Positions 41,963 to 53,520 are shown, counted from the first letter of the stretch. The stretch: 64,000 nucleotides of DNA from Thozetella sp. PMI_491 (GCA_021432635.1 MU270029.1:866575-930574); one strand, 5' to 3'. Program-made: numbers and translations. Notes: a model not told the origin generated them from the letters alone.

Positions 41963-43658
41963 CTATCCATAACGGACCTCTCCTGTCCCCTCTCTGAACC
42001 AGTCATCCTGCCGCATCTCGTCTGGGGAGGCATAGTTGATAATAGTACTTTTAGTTGTCGTATAGGCATTGTACGCATCCACGCCGTTCTCGCTGCCTAC
42101 GCCGCTCGCGCTCTTGGCACCACCCCAGGGGCTGCTTGGGTCGTTGCGGTGGTGTGTGTTGACCCACACGATGCCGGCATCGATCTGCTCGGCCGCCCGG
42201 TGCGCCTGCGACAAATCATTAGTCCAGATAGCAGCCCCTAGGCCGAACTCAGAATCGTTCGCCAGCGCAATAGCCTCCTCCTCGGTGGCGAAAGGCACCA
42301 CGATGATGACGGGCCCGAATGCTTCCTTCCGCCATATCGAGCTCTGCGTCACCTCGGCGGCGCCGGACTGAGCCACCAGGAGGGTTGGCGGGTAAAAGTA
42401 TCCCTTGTCGAATGAAAAACCATCCAGCTGGCTGGTCCCTAAGAGGCGCTCGCCGCCTCGGACGCATGTGAGCGAAGGCACCGCCTTGGCTTCCGTCACA
42501 AGAGTGTGCACATTGTCAAGTTGCCGCTGTGATATCAATGGACCCATCATGGAGTCGGCATTCTTAGGGGAGCCCATGCGGCGCGCGATCGAGTCGACCT
42601 TGGTTGTGAGTTGCTCGACAACCTCGCTTAGCACAGACTGCTGCACAATGATGCGAGTGGCAGCCACGCAAGTCTGGCCGCTCGCGACGAAGGAGCCAAA
42701 GGCAATACCGTTTACAGCGGCCACAACATCGGCCTTCTCGAAGACGACCAACGGTGCCTTGCCGCCCAGCTCCGCCGTGTATTTGGCTAGGTTTCCGCCC
42801 ACGATCTGGCCGATCGCCCTGCCCGCTACGGTGCCGCCCGTGACATCGACCTTGCGCACTAGGGGGTGGCTCACGAGTGCCTTGCCCGTCGTCACACCGA
42901 GACCCGGCAGCACGCTCAGGACACCATCAGGTAGGCCCGCCTCTTTGAGGATCCCGCCGAGCATGAGGCTCGTGATGGGCGTCAGCTCGCTCGGCTTGAG
43001 CACCACACTGTTGCCGGCTGCCAGGGCGGGCGCTAGCTTCTTGACGGCAATGAGCAGCGGGTGGTTGAAGGGGGTGATTTGCACGACCACGCCCAGCGGG
43101 CGCCGGTCGATCCAGTTATGCAGCTTGCCGGTGGTGGGCAGCACAGCGCGCTCCTCGGTGCGCAGGTGCGCAGCGTAGTAGCGGAACCAGCGCACTAGGG
43201 ATGGGACCTGCGCGTTCATCTCGCGGATGGCCCGGCCCGTCTGCTGGACCTCAACCGCGATGAGACCGGGCAGCCGCGCGACCAGGAGGTCGGCGGCACG
43301 GTCGAGCACGTCGGCGCGCGTATGCCGTGGCGCACGGGACCACGTCCCGGCTTGGAAAGCGGCGTGGCCGGCTTCGACGGCTTGTGCAACATCCTCGTCG
43401 GACGCAGCATGGCAGCTGCGGGTGAGGCAGGGTGTTAGGAACCTGTAGGTCAGGATTGGCGGAGGCCGGGAACTCACTGGGCAAAGACTTCACCGGTAGC
43501 GGGATCCTCAACGGGGATTCTGCCGCAAGCATTAGCAGGATGCGAATGAAAAACGATGACATTCAAGAAAGAACACGCCAGGATGGGATCCCCACTCACA
43601 ATTCGCCGCCGCCGGCCTTCTCGTCGCCCCCAATCCATAGCTTATAGCTAGCTGCCAT
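41963..43658 (-). CDS. NAD(P)-dependent aldehyde dehydrogenase
   Basis: Exons 43658-43600, 43519-43478 and 43415-41963, 517 residues. The two small exons supply the N-terminus MAASYKLWIGGDEKAGGG and IPVEDPATGEVFA, the standard ALDH opening, before CHAASDEDVAQAVEAGHAAF. Cofactor-binding QITPFNHPLL and GNSVVLKPSELTP are present. The general base is E249 (YTAELGGKAP) and the nucleophile C283 (FVASGQTCVAATR). KEAFGPVIIVVPF and EFGLGAAIWT complete the family pattern. It oxidises an aldehyde to an acid; sequence alone does not fix the substrate, though the pattern resembles betaine-aldehyde or succinate-semialdehyde-type enzymes. Taking the large exon alone would give a false N-terminus. Divergent from the sulfotransferase-like gene 1.1 kb away. 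Confidence 0.94.
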
Positions 43659-44793
43659 ATGGTGTGATGTACGTCGTCGAGACGATCGACAGTGGCTAAT
43701 CTCAGCAGGAAGCTAGAAGCACAGTAGCCGCCGGGAGGAGCCTTCGCCTCGGCTTGGCTGCGCGTCGCGTGTATTCTGGAGCCTCTTGGGAGTTTCAATC
43801 TGCGTCAAATGCCGCTAGTTGTTGTGGCAGGACTAGGCACCGAAGCAACTCCGGACGAATGAGGCAATACGCAGCGCCGTTACCCAGGTCCGCGCTGATG
43901 CGGGGAAAGGTCCCTGAGTCGCATATGATTTTCAATCTGCAGGGCCACGAGTCGGAGTGGGGCTTTGCTGGCTCTCCCGGAGCCGGCCGGAGCTGTGGAG
44001 CCTAAAGTTCGGGGGACTCAATGGAATTTTGGATTGTTTCTTGAGCCCTGCCCTGAGAACAAGGACCCTAGCTTTACACAGGTCTACCCCTGCCCCAACT
44101 GAGAACAGCCTGGCAAAATAGCTGGGGACTTTGTTACAGTTCCTGCAGCTTCCTATCTTTCCGCCTTGCCATGTCTAAGTTGAGGGCCAAGCCACTGAGT
44201 GCAGACCAAAATCGCGGGCCTGCCGGCAACTAAGCACAGAGACCCCTGCATTCCAGGAACCGAGAGAGGGGCAAAGGACGAAGACACGAGATTACAACCC
44301 TGTACGTATGCACCGTACCACAACCCGGGAGCCTGGAACTGCGCTCGGTATCATCGGTACCAACCAAAGCTTTGCACCTCTTGGCCAAAGAGGTAGTTGG
44401 ACCATTGTTTCTTTGTAGTTGATAAATGAAGCCCTGCCCTTGGAGTTTGGCGAATTACAGCCAAAGCCGAGATCCTAGCTCACGGTGTTGTGCTGACTGG
44501 CTAGCCGAGATGCCGATACTGTGGAGAGCCTGTCCAACCAATCATTGCCCCAGTTCTGAGTAGTTTTGGGGCATTGCTGGTATTACTAGTCGTAACGTAT
44601 TCCTAGTCGTCGTCTCGAAAGGATTGATCGATGTGCATGGATGCCGTCATGAGGTGCTTCTAATCGGCCGTTGTTCGCGCCGGTAGCATGTATATATAAA
44701 AATTGTGTCGTCAAGCCTCGAACAATCCCAAGTCTCCACGTTTAACACAATATCTACTGCGGTTGTGTGATCACTTTGACCAGTCTATCCAAG
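43659..44793. other. Divergent intergenic region, 1.13 kb
   Basis: Between ALDH (minus) and the sulfotransferase-like gene (plus). No gene supported; a TATA box sits at the right end. Confidence 0.5.
44693..44701 (+). promoter_or_regulatory. TATA box of the sulfotransferase-like gene
   Basis: TATATAAAA, 93 nt before the ATG at 44794. Confidence 0.55.
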
Positions 44794-45781
44794 ATGCCGA
44801 GCATGAATAGCTGGTACTATCGATTCCTCGAGAATTATGTATATGTCCGCCCGAGCCCGCCGCCGCGGAAGCGCACCAAGCCTATGGAGGTGCTGTGTGT
44901 CGGGATGCCTCGCTCCGGGACTGAATCCCTCCAAATTGCCCTCCTGAAGCTTGGCTATGACTACACGTTGCATGGATGGGATCTCATTCACGAGGAACCA
45001 AACTATGCCCAGGAGTGGGTTAAGTTGTGTCGCAAAAAGTAAGTCTCCCCTATGCTACTCGCCGACGAACAAAGCTCACCTCCCCCACTGGAAGATGGTT
45101 TGGCCCGCTGGACGGCGGATCCCCCTTCACGGCGGAGGAATTTGACGCAGTACTCGGGCACTCAGTCGCCGTGACAGACGCTGCCGCATCCGTCTTCGCG
45201 GCCGAGCTCATCGCGGCCTATCCCGATGCCAAAGTCGTCCTCAACTACCGCAATGACCTGGATGCGTGGCATCGAAGTGCCACACAAACGATTGTCAAAG
45301 TCAACAAGGGCTGGGGAATTTATCTGCTTGCTGGCCTCAGTGGACAGATCTTCTGGTCTTGGCAGCTGTATATTCGACTTATGTGGCCGGGCCTGTTCCG
45401 GGCTCTGGACGGCGACATCGAGACTGGCATGTCACGGAACGGGAAGTGGGTTTACCGCGGTACGCGTCCTGACTGACATCACATCTAACCTGCACCGCTG
45501 ACTCATTTGTTGCAGAGCATTGTAACATGATCCGTGGCCTCGTGCCCAAAGAACGGTTACTGGAGTGGAAGGTCGAAGATGGCTGGGAGCCTCTGTGCGA
45601 GTTCCTCGGAAAACCCGTCCCCGATGAGCCATTCCCGCATGTCAACGCGACGTCGGGCTGGAAGGACCAGGAGGCCAGGATAGCTAGGCGAGGGTTGACA
45701 GATGCGGTGCAAAATTTGGGCGTTATATTCGCGGTCTTAGGAGGGGCAGTGGCCATCTCTTACCAATTTCTGATTCGATAA
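44794..45781 (+). CDS. P-loop sulfotransferase-family protein with C-terminal membrane anchor
   Basis: Exons 44794-45038, 45095-45459 and 45516-45781, 291 residues. EVLCVGMPRSGTESLQIALL (about residues 32-51) is the PAPS-binding P-loop of the Sulfotransfer_4 family. The second exon has WFGPLDGGSPFTAEEFDAVL, then AAELIAAYPDAKVVLNYRND, the 3'-phosphate-binding block. PKERLLEWKVEDGWEPLCEF and LGKPVPDEPFPHVN are conserved near the end. A hydrophobic segment (LGVIFAVLGGAVAISYQFLI) at the extreme C-terminus looks like a tail anchor, so the enzyme may face the cytosol on an internal membrane. These proteins are often mis-annotated as NAD-dependent epimerases. Actual sulfotransferase activity is unproven for most fungal members. 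A methionine three codons downstream of the chosen start is also possible. Confidence 0.85.
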
Positions 45782-46056
45782 AACTTCCTACCTGGGCTAC
45801 TTATATAGACCCTGACCTTCGTTCCAAAAGCAGCTCGCTCGTGCACCAATAAAATGCGGTTTCAGCCTCGCTGCATAAATGCACACGCAGCCGTTCTGCC
45901 TGACCGGGTACACGAGGATTTCAATTTGCGCGTGGAAGTATGACATGTGCAAGATCTTGCTTGATACACAGCCTTTATCGCCACACAATCAGTCGAGGAA
46001 GATCTGTAACGAACCTAAAACTTGTTCCTCCTAGTGTAACAAAAGATGCACCTAGC

Positions 46057-47517
46057 TCAGATTATAGTCGCGGGCGATAGCCATTTGCCAGTCAATAGTG
46101 CTCGAGCAGCTGTGAAGCAAACACCACCGAGAAATACTGAACCAGTCATCAGTCCAGCTAGAGCCCGAGCGCCAATACTATCCAGCAAGATGGCACCCAG
46201 CGGGATGGTCAACAGGACTGCGAAGCTGACCAAAAAAGTCATGGTTCCTGCCTCAATTTAGCGCTAGCCAGACAAAGAGTTAATAGGCCTGCATTTACCA
46301 TAGTATCTGCCGTAATCTTTTGCCGCACATGTTTTGCCCATGCATACTGGAGGGATCGACAGGAACGACCCAGAGCCAAATCCCCATAGAGCCGCGAAGA
46401 CCCATAGGGCAATCCTTGACTTCTCCGCCAAGGGGATAAACAAAGATACCATGGCGATAATAGCAAACGAATTTGTCATGAATAGAACGTTAAAGGGTCC
46501 GATAACGTCGGAAATCAACCCAGGCAAGGCGCGTCCTAGGAATGAGCCAGCGCCAAGGACTGTAATGAGGATATAGGCGTCTTCAGGTGCAAACCCGACG
46601 TGTATAGCAACCGTTGGGAGCAATCCGGAAATCCCAAATATGGCGAACTCCAGCAGAAATGAGCCTGCAGATACGAAGGCAAACGTCGGAGACCGAAACG
46701 CGGAAAAGTCGAGGACGGTCTCGCTCTGCGCTGATAAATGAGGGGTTGGCAGATTGACAGTGAGCCGACGGTACGGCATGAAACAGAAGAGACCAGAAGC
46801 GGTGATTCCCGCGATCGTGAACGCCAGGATTCTCATCGACCATTGCCACCCGAGCATCGGCAAAGTGGACCGAAGCATGATAGGGAAGATAATGGAGCCG
46901 ATAGCGGAGCCGGTCAGTGAGAGCCCCATCGCGGAACCACGGCGGCGGTGAAACAGCTTCGCAACGACGGACATGGCAATGGTGCCCATCGCAGCACCGC
47001 CGAGCGCTCCAAGGACCCCCAGGGTGAGCATGAAATGCCAGTATGTCTTGCACTCCGCAGCGAGGAGGAACGAGGCAACCGTGATCGCCATGCCGATAGG
47101 AGCGACAACCATAGGCCCGTTGTAATCGCAGATTGGCCCTATCAGGATGTTGAAGAAGTAGCTTAGGAACAAGTACATGCCAGAAATCCAGCCAACGTTA
47201 CCGGCGGAGTACTCTTGGAGCTGGTTTAGTTGGAGGTAGGACTGCACTGTTCCGATCGACTGCATGAAGCCTAGACGCGCTCAATTATTCTCCTCGGATA
47301 GCTTTGAACAAAAAGCGGGAAGTAGGCACCTACCATAGGAAGGCACAACGAACATAAAGGCACCCAAAACACATAGCCAAGCTTGGAACTTATCCTCGAT
47401 GTCCGGAGAAGAATCTCCTGCTGTAGCTTCTCCGACGTTATGCTCGCCGCCGTCGTCCACAATGAGCGGAACCCGCCTCCGGGGTTCTCTAGGCGGGAAG
47501 TCTTGAACCTGATTCAT
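46057..47517 (-). CDS. MFS transporter, monocarboxylate-transporter (MCT) type
   Basis: Exons 47517-47334, 47270-46299 and 46247-46057, 448 residues. After a 45-residue hydrophilic, Asp/Glu-containing N-terminus comes AWLCVLGAFMFVVPSYG, joined by splicing to FMQSIGTVQSYLQLNQL, the first two helices of fungal MCT-like carriers (Mch/riboflavin-transporter group). Twelve hydrophobic segments are countable. Conserved pieces are SYFFNILIGPICDYNGP, GLSLTGSAIGSIIFPIML and AGSFLGRALPGLISDVIGPFN. The last exon adds TM11-12 (TFLVSFAVLLTIPLGAILL). It probably moves a carboxylate, riboflavin or related solute across the plasma membrane; substrate unknown. Confidence 0.9.
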
Positions 47518-48232
47518 TATAGCAGAGATATAACATCTGTGTAGATATGATGAAGAGTAAAGAGTGAGCTGGTGAATTAAACGGAAAAGTCTTCGAAACA
47601 GCGAGGACGGAGTAGCCCCGCACAGCGTACCGAAGGAGGGTGGAGCAAAGATAACAGTAGTGCCATACTTCAGCTAGTGTAAATAGGCACTCAGCTACAG
47701 TGAAAGGCGAAATAGGTGTCGCCAGTTTGTAGTTAACTAATTAAATTTTTTAAAGGTCCACTTGCTGATACCTACGGCTTACACCGCCCCACCCAGGTGT
47801 GTTGAAAAGGTACTGTCATTTACTGCTATAACAGAGAGCACAGACTAGATCAGCCGTTTGCGGTGCCTACATACTGAGCCTTGGTTGTTTCAAGTGTAGT
47901 GTTTGAGTGAGTTGTGCTTCAATTTCCGGCTCACGTCAACGATACCATGCAAACTATCTGCGCGCCACCAGTAAGGTGAAATAGGCACCCAAGTTCTGGC
48001 CTAGATATTTAAGTATATGATGTACGCTCCCTTGAACCTCTTCTCTGAGCTTTTCTCACTGTGCTTATGTCCACCGTTTCTCGCAAAAATTCTAACAGAA
48101 GATACTGCAATAACCAAACGCTTTCCATAAAAGTACCTTATAGTAGCTATGTAGATTGTATCGCAAGGTAGTGCCTATATCAAAGACATACATACGATCC
48201 AGTAGCCTAGTATATATAGACCTGGCTGTTTT
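47518..48232. other. Intergenic, 715 nt, AT-rich
   Basis: Upstream of the MCT gene and downstream of the NLR. No gene or clear motif recognised. Confidence 0.45.
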
Positions 48233-50882
48233 CTAACGATTCCATGCCTCTAGAGTCGCTACAGAAGAAAGAGTATCTGGGTGGTGTTGGCCCAGAATCC
48301 GCTGGCGGGCTCGGACACAGCTCTCCATCAATACCAACGCATCTCGATGTCGACCTAGACTCTCCAAAGTAGAAGCCAGGTTGGCCATACTGGTCAACGT
48401 TTTGGGATGGTCAGCCCCAAGCTTGGCTTTACGGGTCTCCAGTACCTCCACATCTAGCCTCTCAGCGTCGTCCCACCGGCCCTGGTTCCTATATGTCGAT
48501 GCCAGGTTGGCCATACTGGTCAACGTATCAGGATGNNNNNNNNNNNNNNNNNNNNNNNNNNNNNNNNNNNNNNNNNNNNNNNNNNNNNNNNNNNNNNNNN
48601 NNNNNNNNNNNNNNNNNNNNNNNNNNNNNNNNNNNNNNNNNNNNNNNNNNNNNNNNNNNNNNNNNNNNNNNNNNNNNNNNNNNNNNNNNNNNNNNNNNNN
48701 NNNNNNNNNNNNNNNNNNNNNNNNNNNNNNNNNNNNNNNNNNNNNNNNNNNNNNNNNNNNNNNNNNNNNNNNNNNNNNNNNNNNNNNNNNNNNNNNNNNN
48801 NNNNNNNNNNNNNNNNNNNNNNNNNNNNNNNNNNNNNNNNNNNNNNNNNNNNNNNNNNNNNNNNNNNNNNNNNNNNNNNNNNNNNNNNNNNNNNNNNNNN
48901 NNNNNNNNNNNNNNNNNNNNNNNNNNNNNNNNNNNNNNNNNNNNNNNNNNNNNNNTCGTCCCACCGGCCCTGGTTCCTATATGTCGATGCCAGGTTGGCC
49001 ATACTGGTCAACGTGTCAGGATGGTCAGCCCCAAGCTTGACTTTACGAGTCTCCATTACCTCCATCTCTAGCCTCTCAGCGTCGTCCCACTGGCCCTGGT
49101 TCCTATATGTCGATGCTAGGCTGGCCATACTGGTCAATGTGTCAGGATGGTGAGCCCCAAGCTTGGCCTTGCAAGTCTCTATCAGCTGTATAAACAGCAT
49201 CTCTGCCTCTGTCCATCTACCTCGACGCCTGATCACCTCGGCAAACAAGAATGTACTTGCTAGAGTAGCTCTATCTTCCTTTCCCAGCCTCTTTTCTCGA
49301 GCCTTTCGAGCCATCCCTGCCATACGCTCTGCTATATCATACCTTCCCTGCAGCCACGCATACCAACCCCCGTTATATAAGAGAGTTGCCCACTGGTCTA
49401 GCCATTCGTCCTTTGGTCGATATTGGAGCGCTGCTTGGACATGTGTAAAAAGAGCCTGGCAAACCGGCCAGTTCTCATATTGCCCTATCGGGAATGCCGC
49501 CGCCATCCGATCCATATACTGCTGCTGGAACCTCTCCTGCTGGCCAGATGTTGCCAGCCACTTTCTCGTCGATAGCTGTACGAGGCTGTGCATCTCAAAC
49601 TCATCTCCTTGCTCATTTGTGGTTACAAGGCAGAAATCTCGCAGGATTGCTATGTCTTCTTCAAACCCATTCTCACCAAGATTAGAATATCCATCGGAGT
49701 TGCTGTCTGATTGACTAGCCCATTCGCCGTCCGATTCGTTGCCACTATTAGCAGCACCGCGGGCAGGTCCCTCGACGTCAGCCTTTAATACCCACTCTGG
49801 AATCCCTTGTCGGTCGAAGAAGCTCATCAACGAAAGCAAATCGGCGGCCGATGGCTGCTTGGACCGGATGCGATCAAACGAAATACGCCACGTCGTGAGC
49901 ACTGCGTTTGATGCCCCGCCATCTCGCCGCAGGTCTCCGACCTCGTGTTCTAGAAGCCTCGTCTTTGTGCGCTCGCTCTCGTAAAATTCGTTTAGGTATT
50001 TCTCGATTGAGCTCCGCGGTGCTCTTGCCTGTATGTAGGCTGCCGCCTGGATGATGGCCAATGGGACGAGGTCGAGTGCCTGCACCAGCGTGCCTGCCGC
50101 TTCTCTATCCCATTGTGGAGACGGTCCCATCTTCTTTTGTAAGAGTGCGAGCGCTTCTCCTTCCGTCATGGCGCCCACGTCGATCGAACTGCTGCGGCTG
50201 CCCGTCAGCTCGTCCGCCAGGCGCTTGTCGCGTGTTGTGGCAAGAATGCATCCGTTCCGACTCTGCGGTAGGTATGTCGCAAGGGCCCGTCTGTCCTGCA
50301 CGCCGTCCGTGGTGCCGAATAACACATCGTAGTCATCGGCGCTGTCTAAGACTATGACCCATCGGCCGTTCTGCTCGTTGGATAGCCAGTGGTACACAAG
50401 CAGTGGAATATCAGCCTTCGGTTGCTTCCGCCCTGCCAGCTTGACCATATCTGCAATCGCCCTGAAGCCTTCTTCGACCCGTGCACGAGTACCGGCATGT
50501 ACCCAGAATACCCACAGGCCGGTCGTACCCTCGCTGAGTCGGTGCACGTATTCGATGGTGAGTTGCGACTTGCCGATCCCGCCCAGGCCCACGAGGGCGG
50601 CGCGGTAGGGCGCTTTCAAACATATTTGATTGATCTGATCGAGGAGGTCTCCACGGTTGACGAAATCGGGATCGCGGCAGAAGGGGATCGATGCGTAGGG
50701 CTGGGGTGGGGTCTCGGATTGTTCTGGAGAAGTTAACTTGGCTTGGCTTGGAGGCATTACCAGAAGATATCTTTACCGGACGGGAGGTGGATTGTATTGT
50801 TGATCGTCCCAAGGTGGGACCCACCAACCTGAACACCGTAATTATGAGACCCAAAGGAAGTAGTGTTGTCTTGATATGCCAT
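48233..50882 (-). CDS. NLR with N-terminal PP-type amyloid motif, NB-ARC and TPR array (PNT1-like)
   Basis: Exon 1 is 50882-50777; a 53-nt intron (GTAAAG...CTCCAG, 50776-50724) joins it to the large exon 50723-48233. Exon 1 encodes 35 residues with the motif GVQVGGSHLGTINNT (residues 16-30), whose VQVG core matches the fungal PP motif and the animal RHIM. The splice restores HLPSEQSETPPQPYASIPF, the usual linker into fungal NB-ARC domains. P-loop GLGGIGKS is at residues 81-88; Walker B is RWVIVLDSADD; GCILATTRDKRLA is the sensor block. After a winged-helix region (EFEMHSLVQLSTRKWL) come kinesin-light-chain-type TPRs, the later ones nearly identical 42-residue units. A run of 420 Ns interrupts this array, so length and frame across it are unknown. 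Starting the gene at 50757 (MPPSQAK) would lose the motif. The predicted role is ligand sensing by TPRs and templating of the neighbouring HeLo-like protein. Confidence 0.88.
48375..49240 (-). repeat. 126-bp tandem repeats encoding TPR units (with gap)
   Basis: Period is exactly 126 bp: the landmark GCCAGGTTGGCCATACTGG recurs at 48375 and 48501, then at 48989 after the gap, with a variant at 49115. Intact units 48375-48500 and 48989-49114 differ at about 9 of 126 positions. The spacing across the gap (488) is not a multiple of 126, so the N run is only an estimate. Confidence 0.9.
48536..48955. other. Assembly gap, 420 N
   Basis: Falls within the near-identical TPR repeats, which probably caused the assembly to collapse. 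True repeat number is unknown. Confidence 0.99.
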
Positions 50883-51062
50883 TTTCGACTGGTAGGTTGT
50901 CTGTAGATAGTAAACTACCGTGGGTAGATACTATTAGAAATGAAGAACAAGGCTCTGCGGCTGAGTGCCTGCACGTGATGTCAGGCAGTAAAATGTGCCG
51001 TCCGTCCTGATGACAGCAGGGTGATATTCTGATGAATAGTTAAAGAGCTTCCAGGAACCGCA
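50883..51062. promoter_or_regulatory. Shared 180-bp divergent promoter of NLR and HeLo-like gene
   Basis: Only 180 nt separate the two start codons. It contains one E-box, CACGTG at 50972-50977. So close a spacing suggests the two genes are co-expressed. Confidence 0.6.
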
Positions 51063-51924
51063 ATGGACCCCTTAAGCCTTACTCTCGGTATTGTAGGGGC
51101 TGTGCCACCTACGTTACATGGTGTGCGACTTTTGGTGGACGACATCCAGAAGATTCGCGATGCACCCGATACCGTCAACTCGATCCGAGACGAGCTACTT
51201 ATCATCGATACGACCGTTGCATCTCTAGAGGGCATCTCCGACGCCCAGTGGCAGTTTCTTGGCAAGACCGTAGCCACTCAGGCGAAAACCTCAATGTCGT
51301 TATGCACAAAGTCGTGCGTGAAATTCAGGGCTGCTCTGGGCCGCTGGACGCAACACAGCGGTGGAGAACTGTCTTGGCGTGATCGCGCTGTGGTCGGGGT
51401 CTTCAAACAAGGCCAGATCCAGTCGATGCTGACGCAGCTCCAAAGCTGCAAGACAACTCTAACTTCGGTTAATACTATGGCGTCTCTGTACGTGGCCTGA
51501 TTATGCCGGCACATACTGAGTATATATGCTAACTAGACAAAGGCAAAGCTCCTTAGCACAAGCGCGACTGAGCGAGGAAACTATGGCAATTGTATCGAAC
51601 AAAGCAACCGAATTTGCGGATACAATTGCAGCGATAGAGAAGAGGATCACTGAGGTGAATACCAAGCTAGGAGCCTTAGCTCTTACAGATCAGGGTCCGG
51701 ACGAGACAGAGGAGGACGAGTCCGGCGCAACGATTCAGATCAGTGCCGAAAAGTCTGCCTTGGAAGTATCGCATAAGCTGCTCGAAGAGCTAATCTCTAG
51801 GGCTCAGGCGGCAGTTGCAAATACAGGTGATCGGGATAGGTTCAATATCACATTTGGGGACTACAACAAAGGCGTCCAAATCGGCGGCAACGTGTCAGGC
51901 CCTATTAACAATACAGTTAATTGA
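51063..51924 (+). CDS. HELLP-like protein: HeLo-like domain with C-terminal PP amyloid motif
   Basis: Exons 51063-51487 and 51537-51924, 270 residues. The N-terminal ~200 residues are helical and open with MDPLSLTLGIVGAVPPTLHG, characteristic of the fungal STAND N-terminal / HeLo-like family, whose members can permeabilise membranes in regulated cell death. Heptad-rich helices follow (e.g. LSEETMAIVSNKATEFADTI), then an acidic linker (DETEEDESG). The final residues 248-269 hold GVQIGGNVSGPINNT, preceded by FGDYNK: an RHIM-like VQIG core. It matches the NLR's exon-1 motif at 13 of 22 positions. HELLP of Chaetomium globosum has the same order, a HeLo-like domain then a PP motif, beside an NLR with the same motif. 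The predicted role is as the effector, activated when the NLR motif templates its amyloid fold. No activity has been shown for this protein. Confidence 0.85.
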
Positions 51925-53520
51925 GAAGAATAGGTAGAAAATATATACCTTGGTTGCAATTATTTACGTAGAGGGGATGATCATACAGTAAAAAGTACTG
52001 AAGTACTCCGTAGAAACGGGAAGAATGGAAGGGCGGGAGGGCAGATGGGCAGGGGGACAGCACTGTACCTGCTAGCTGACTGCGCGTACCTGTTGATTGG
52101 GTGTGCAGCCAGTTTCGGCTCTATTAAGGGATGCTGACATAAATAGTTACCTTTTACTAGTTACACAGTTAACATATCTTACTGAGCTACAGAAGCCACA
52201 GGCCGTCTCACTTCACTAAACATGTTATCTAAATACCTATCCAGCGACACTTAATTCGCGCTCTACTGTACTCCCTCACAAAGCTAAAATGATATAATAT
52301 GATCACCTAGTTCTATACGGGCTGGCTATTGCAGTCGTTCGGAGGCATTCAGTGGTGCCCACAGTACCTAAGGCACTGCGTCCCTTCTTCATTATGTGCC
52401 TTCTAGAGCACTAACTACCAATCTAAACAATGTTCTCTCTTTAATAAAACCCCTCACTCTTAAGTTTCAGTACTCTCCCTCTCTACACGCGTAGTGTAAA
52501 GGTGCGAAGTTAGGGCATATCTTACTGTTCTTTCCTGCCACCTAATACGAGAGCATAGCAGATGCTACTCTTACTAAGTAGCAGCTTCGGTTGGAATGTT
52601 GGTGAAGAGAATCAATGCTCCGGTTAGGTGGCCGGGTGCTTTGCAGTACCTTGTCATTGGCTACATCTATCGGCATACCTTCCCGGAAATCGGGGTAGAA
52701 GCCGGGGCATAGAAACTTAGTAAAAGGGCAAAGTTTCAAGAGATAAATTTAATTGAATCAAGAACCTATCCTTATAGAGAATGTTGTTGTCTATCCCAAT
52801 GACACGAGCTTGCAGTATATACGGCAGCTTGTGTAGTCACCACAGAAACTTGCATAAAGTTGTGAACCTACTCTTTCCTGGAGCTGTCTCGGCTTTCCTC
52901 ATTTGCTACCATTCGAGCCTCCCAGCTATTTCTAACCCCCCTCACAACTGATTGACTGCTCTGCTAGACCCAAGACGGAATAAATACCCTTCAAGGCCTC
53001 AATGATGCTGAAGTATTACTCACACCGCGGAGTCCTGAGATTCTAAACAAGTAATTAAGCCGTGCATGGTGAGTGCAGTGGTTGAACTAGGACTGGCTGA
53101 TTTAAGTACGTTGACTGTACAGAAAAGAAAATTGTGCCGAGTTTCCGATACTGGAACCACGGGTTAACAAAAGTAGCTTACATTGGTCGAAATAGTTGCA
53201 TCCGGAATAAATTTCACTCTTCTCGGGCTAACTACCTAAAGCCGACAAAGTAATCCTCTATATCGCAGTCAGTTGCACCTCCTCAATGTAAGTTGCTTAC
53301 GTCGGCTCTCACGTCATATGATAGACACTGTCACATTCTCTGACCTAGATTCCACATAGGAATCGTGGATGCCAGTCAAAAGGTCCTCGAGGGTATAAAA
53401 AGTGCTTTCCATCCCACGGGTTGTCTGCCTATCTGCACCTTTCTTGGCAGCGCTACCTTGTATTAGTGCAAGAGCAAACAACTGGTCTGGCCGTCATCAT
53501 CGCGCATTGATCAAAAGAAA
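51925..53520. other. Intergenic, 1.6 kb, AT-rich
   Basis: No gene supported. A minus-strand 65-codon frame (52542-52739) opening KLCPFTKFLCPGFYPDFREG may be a relic of a repeated element; too short to name. The right end has the promoter of the small secreted protein. Confidence 0.45.
53394..53400 (+). promoter_or_regulatory. TATA box of the small secreted-protein gene
   Basis: TATAAAA, 127 nt before the ATG at 53521. Confidence 0.6.

Noticed and set aside
48536-48955. Counting repeats from the N-run length
   Set aside because: The spacing is not a multiple of 126, so the gap length is only an estimate.
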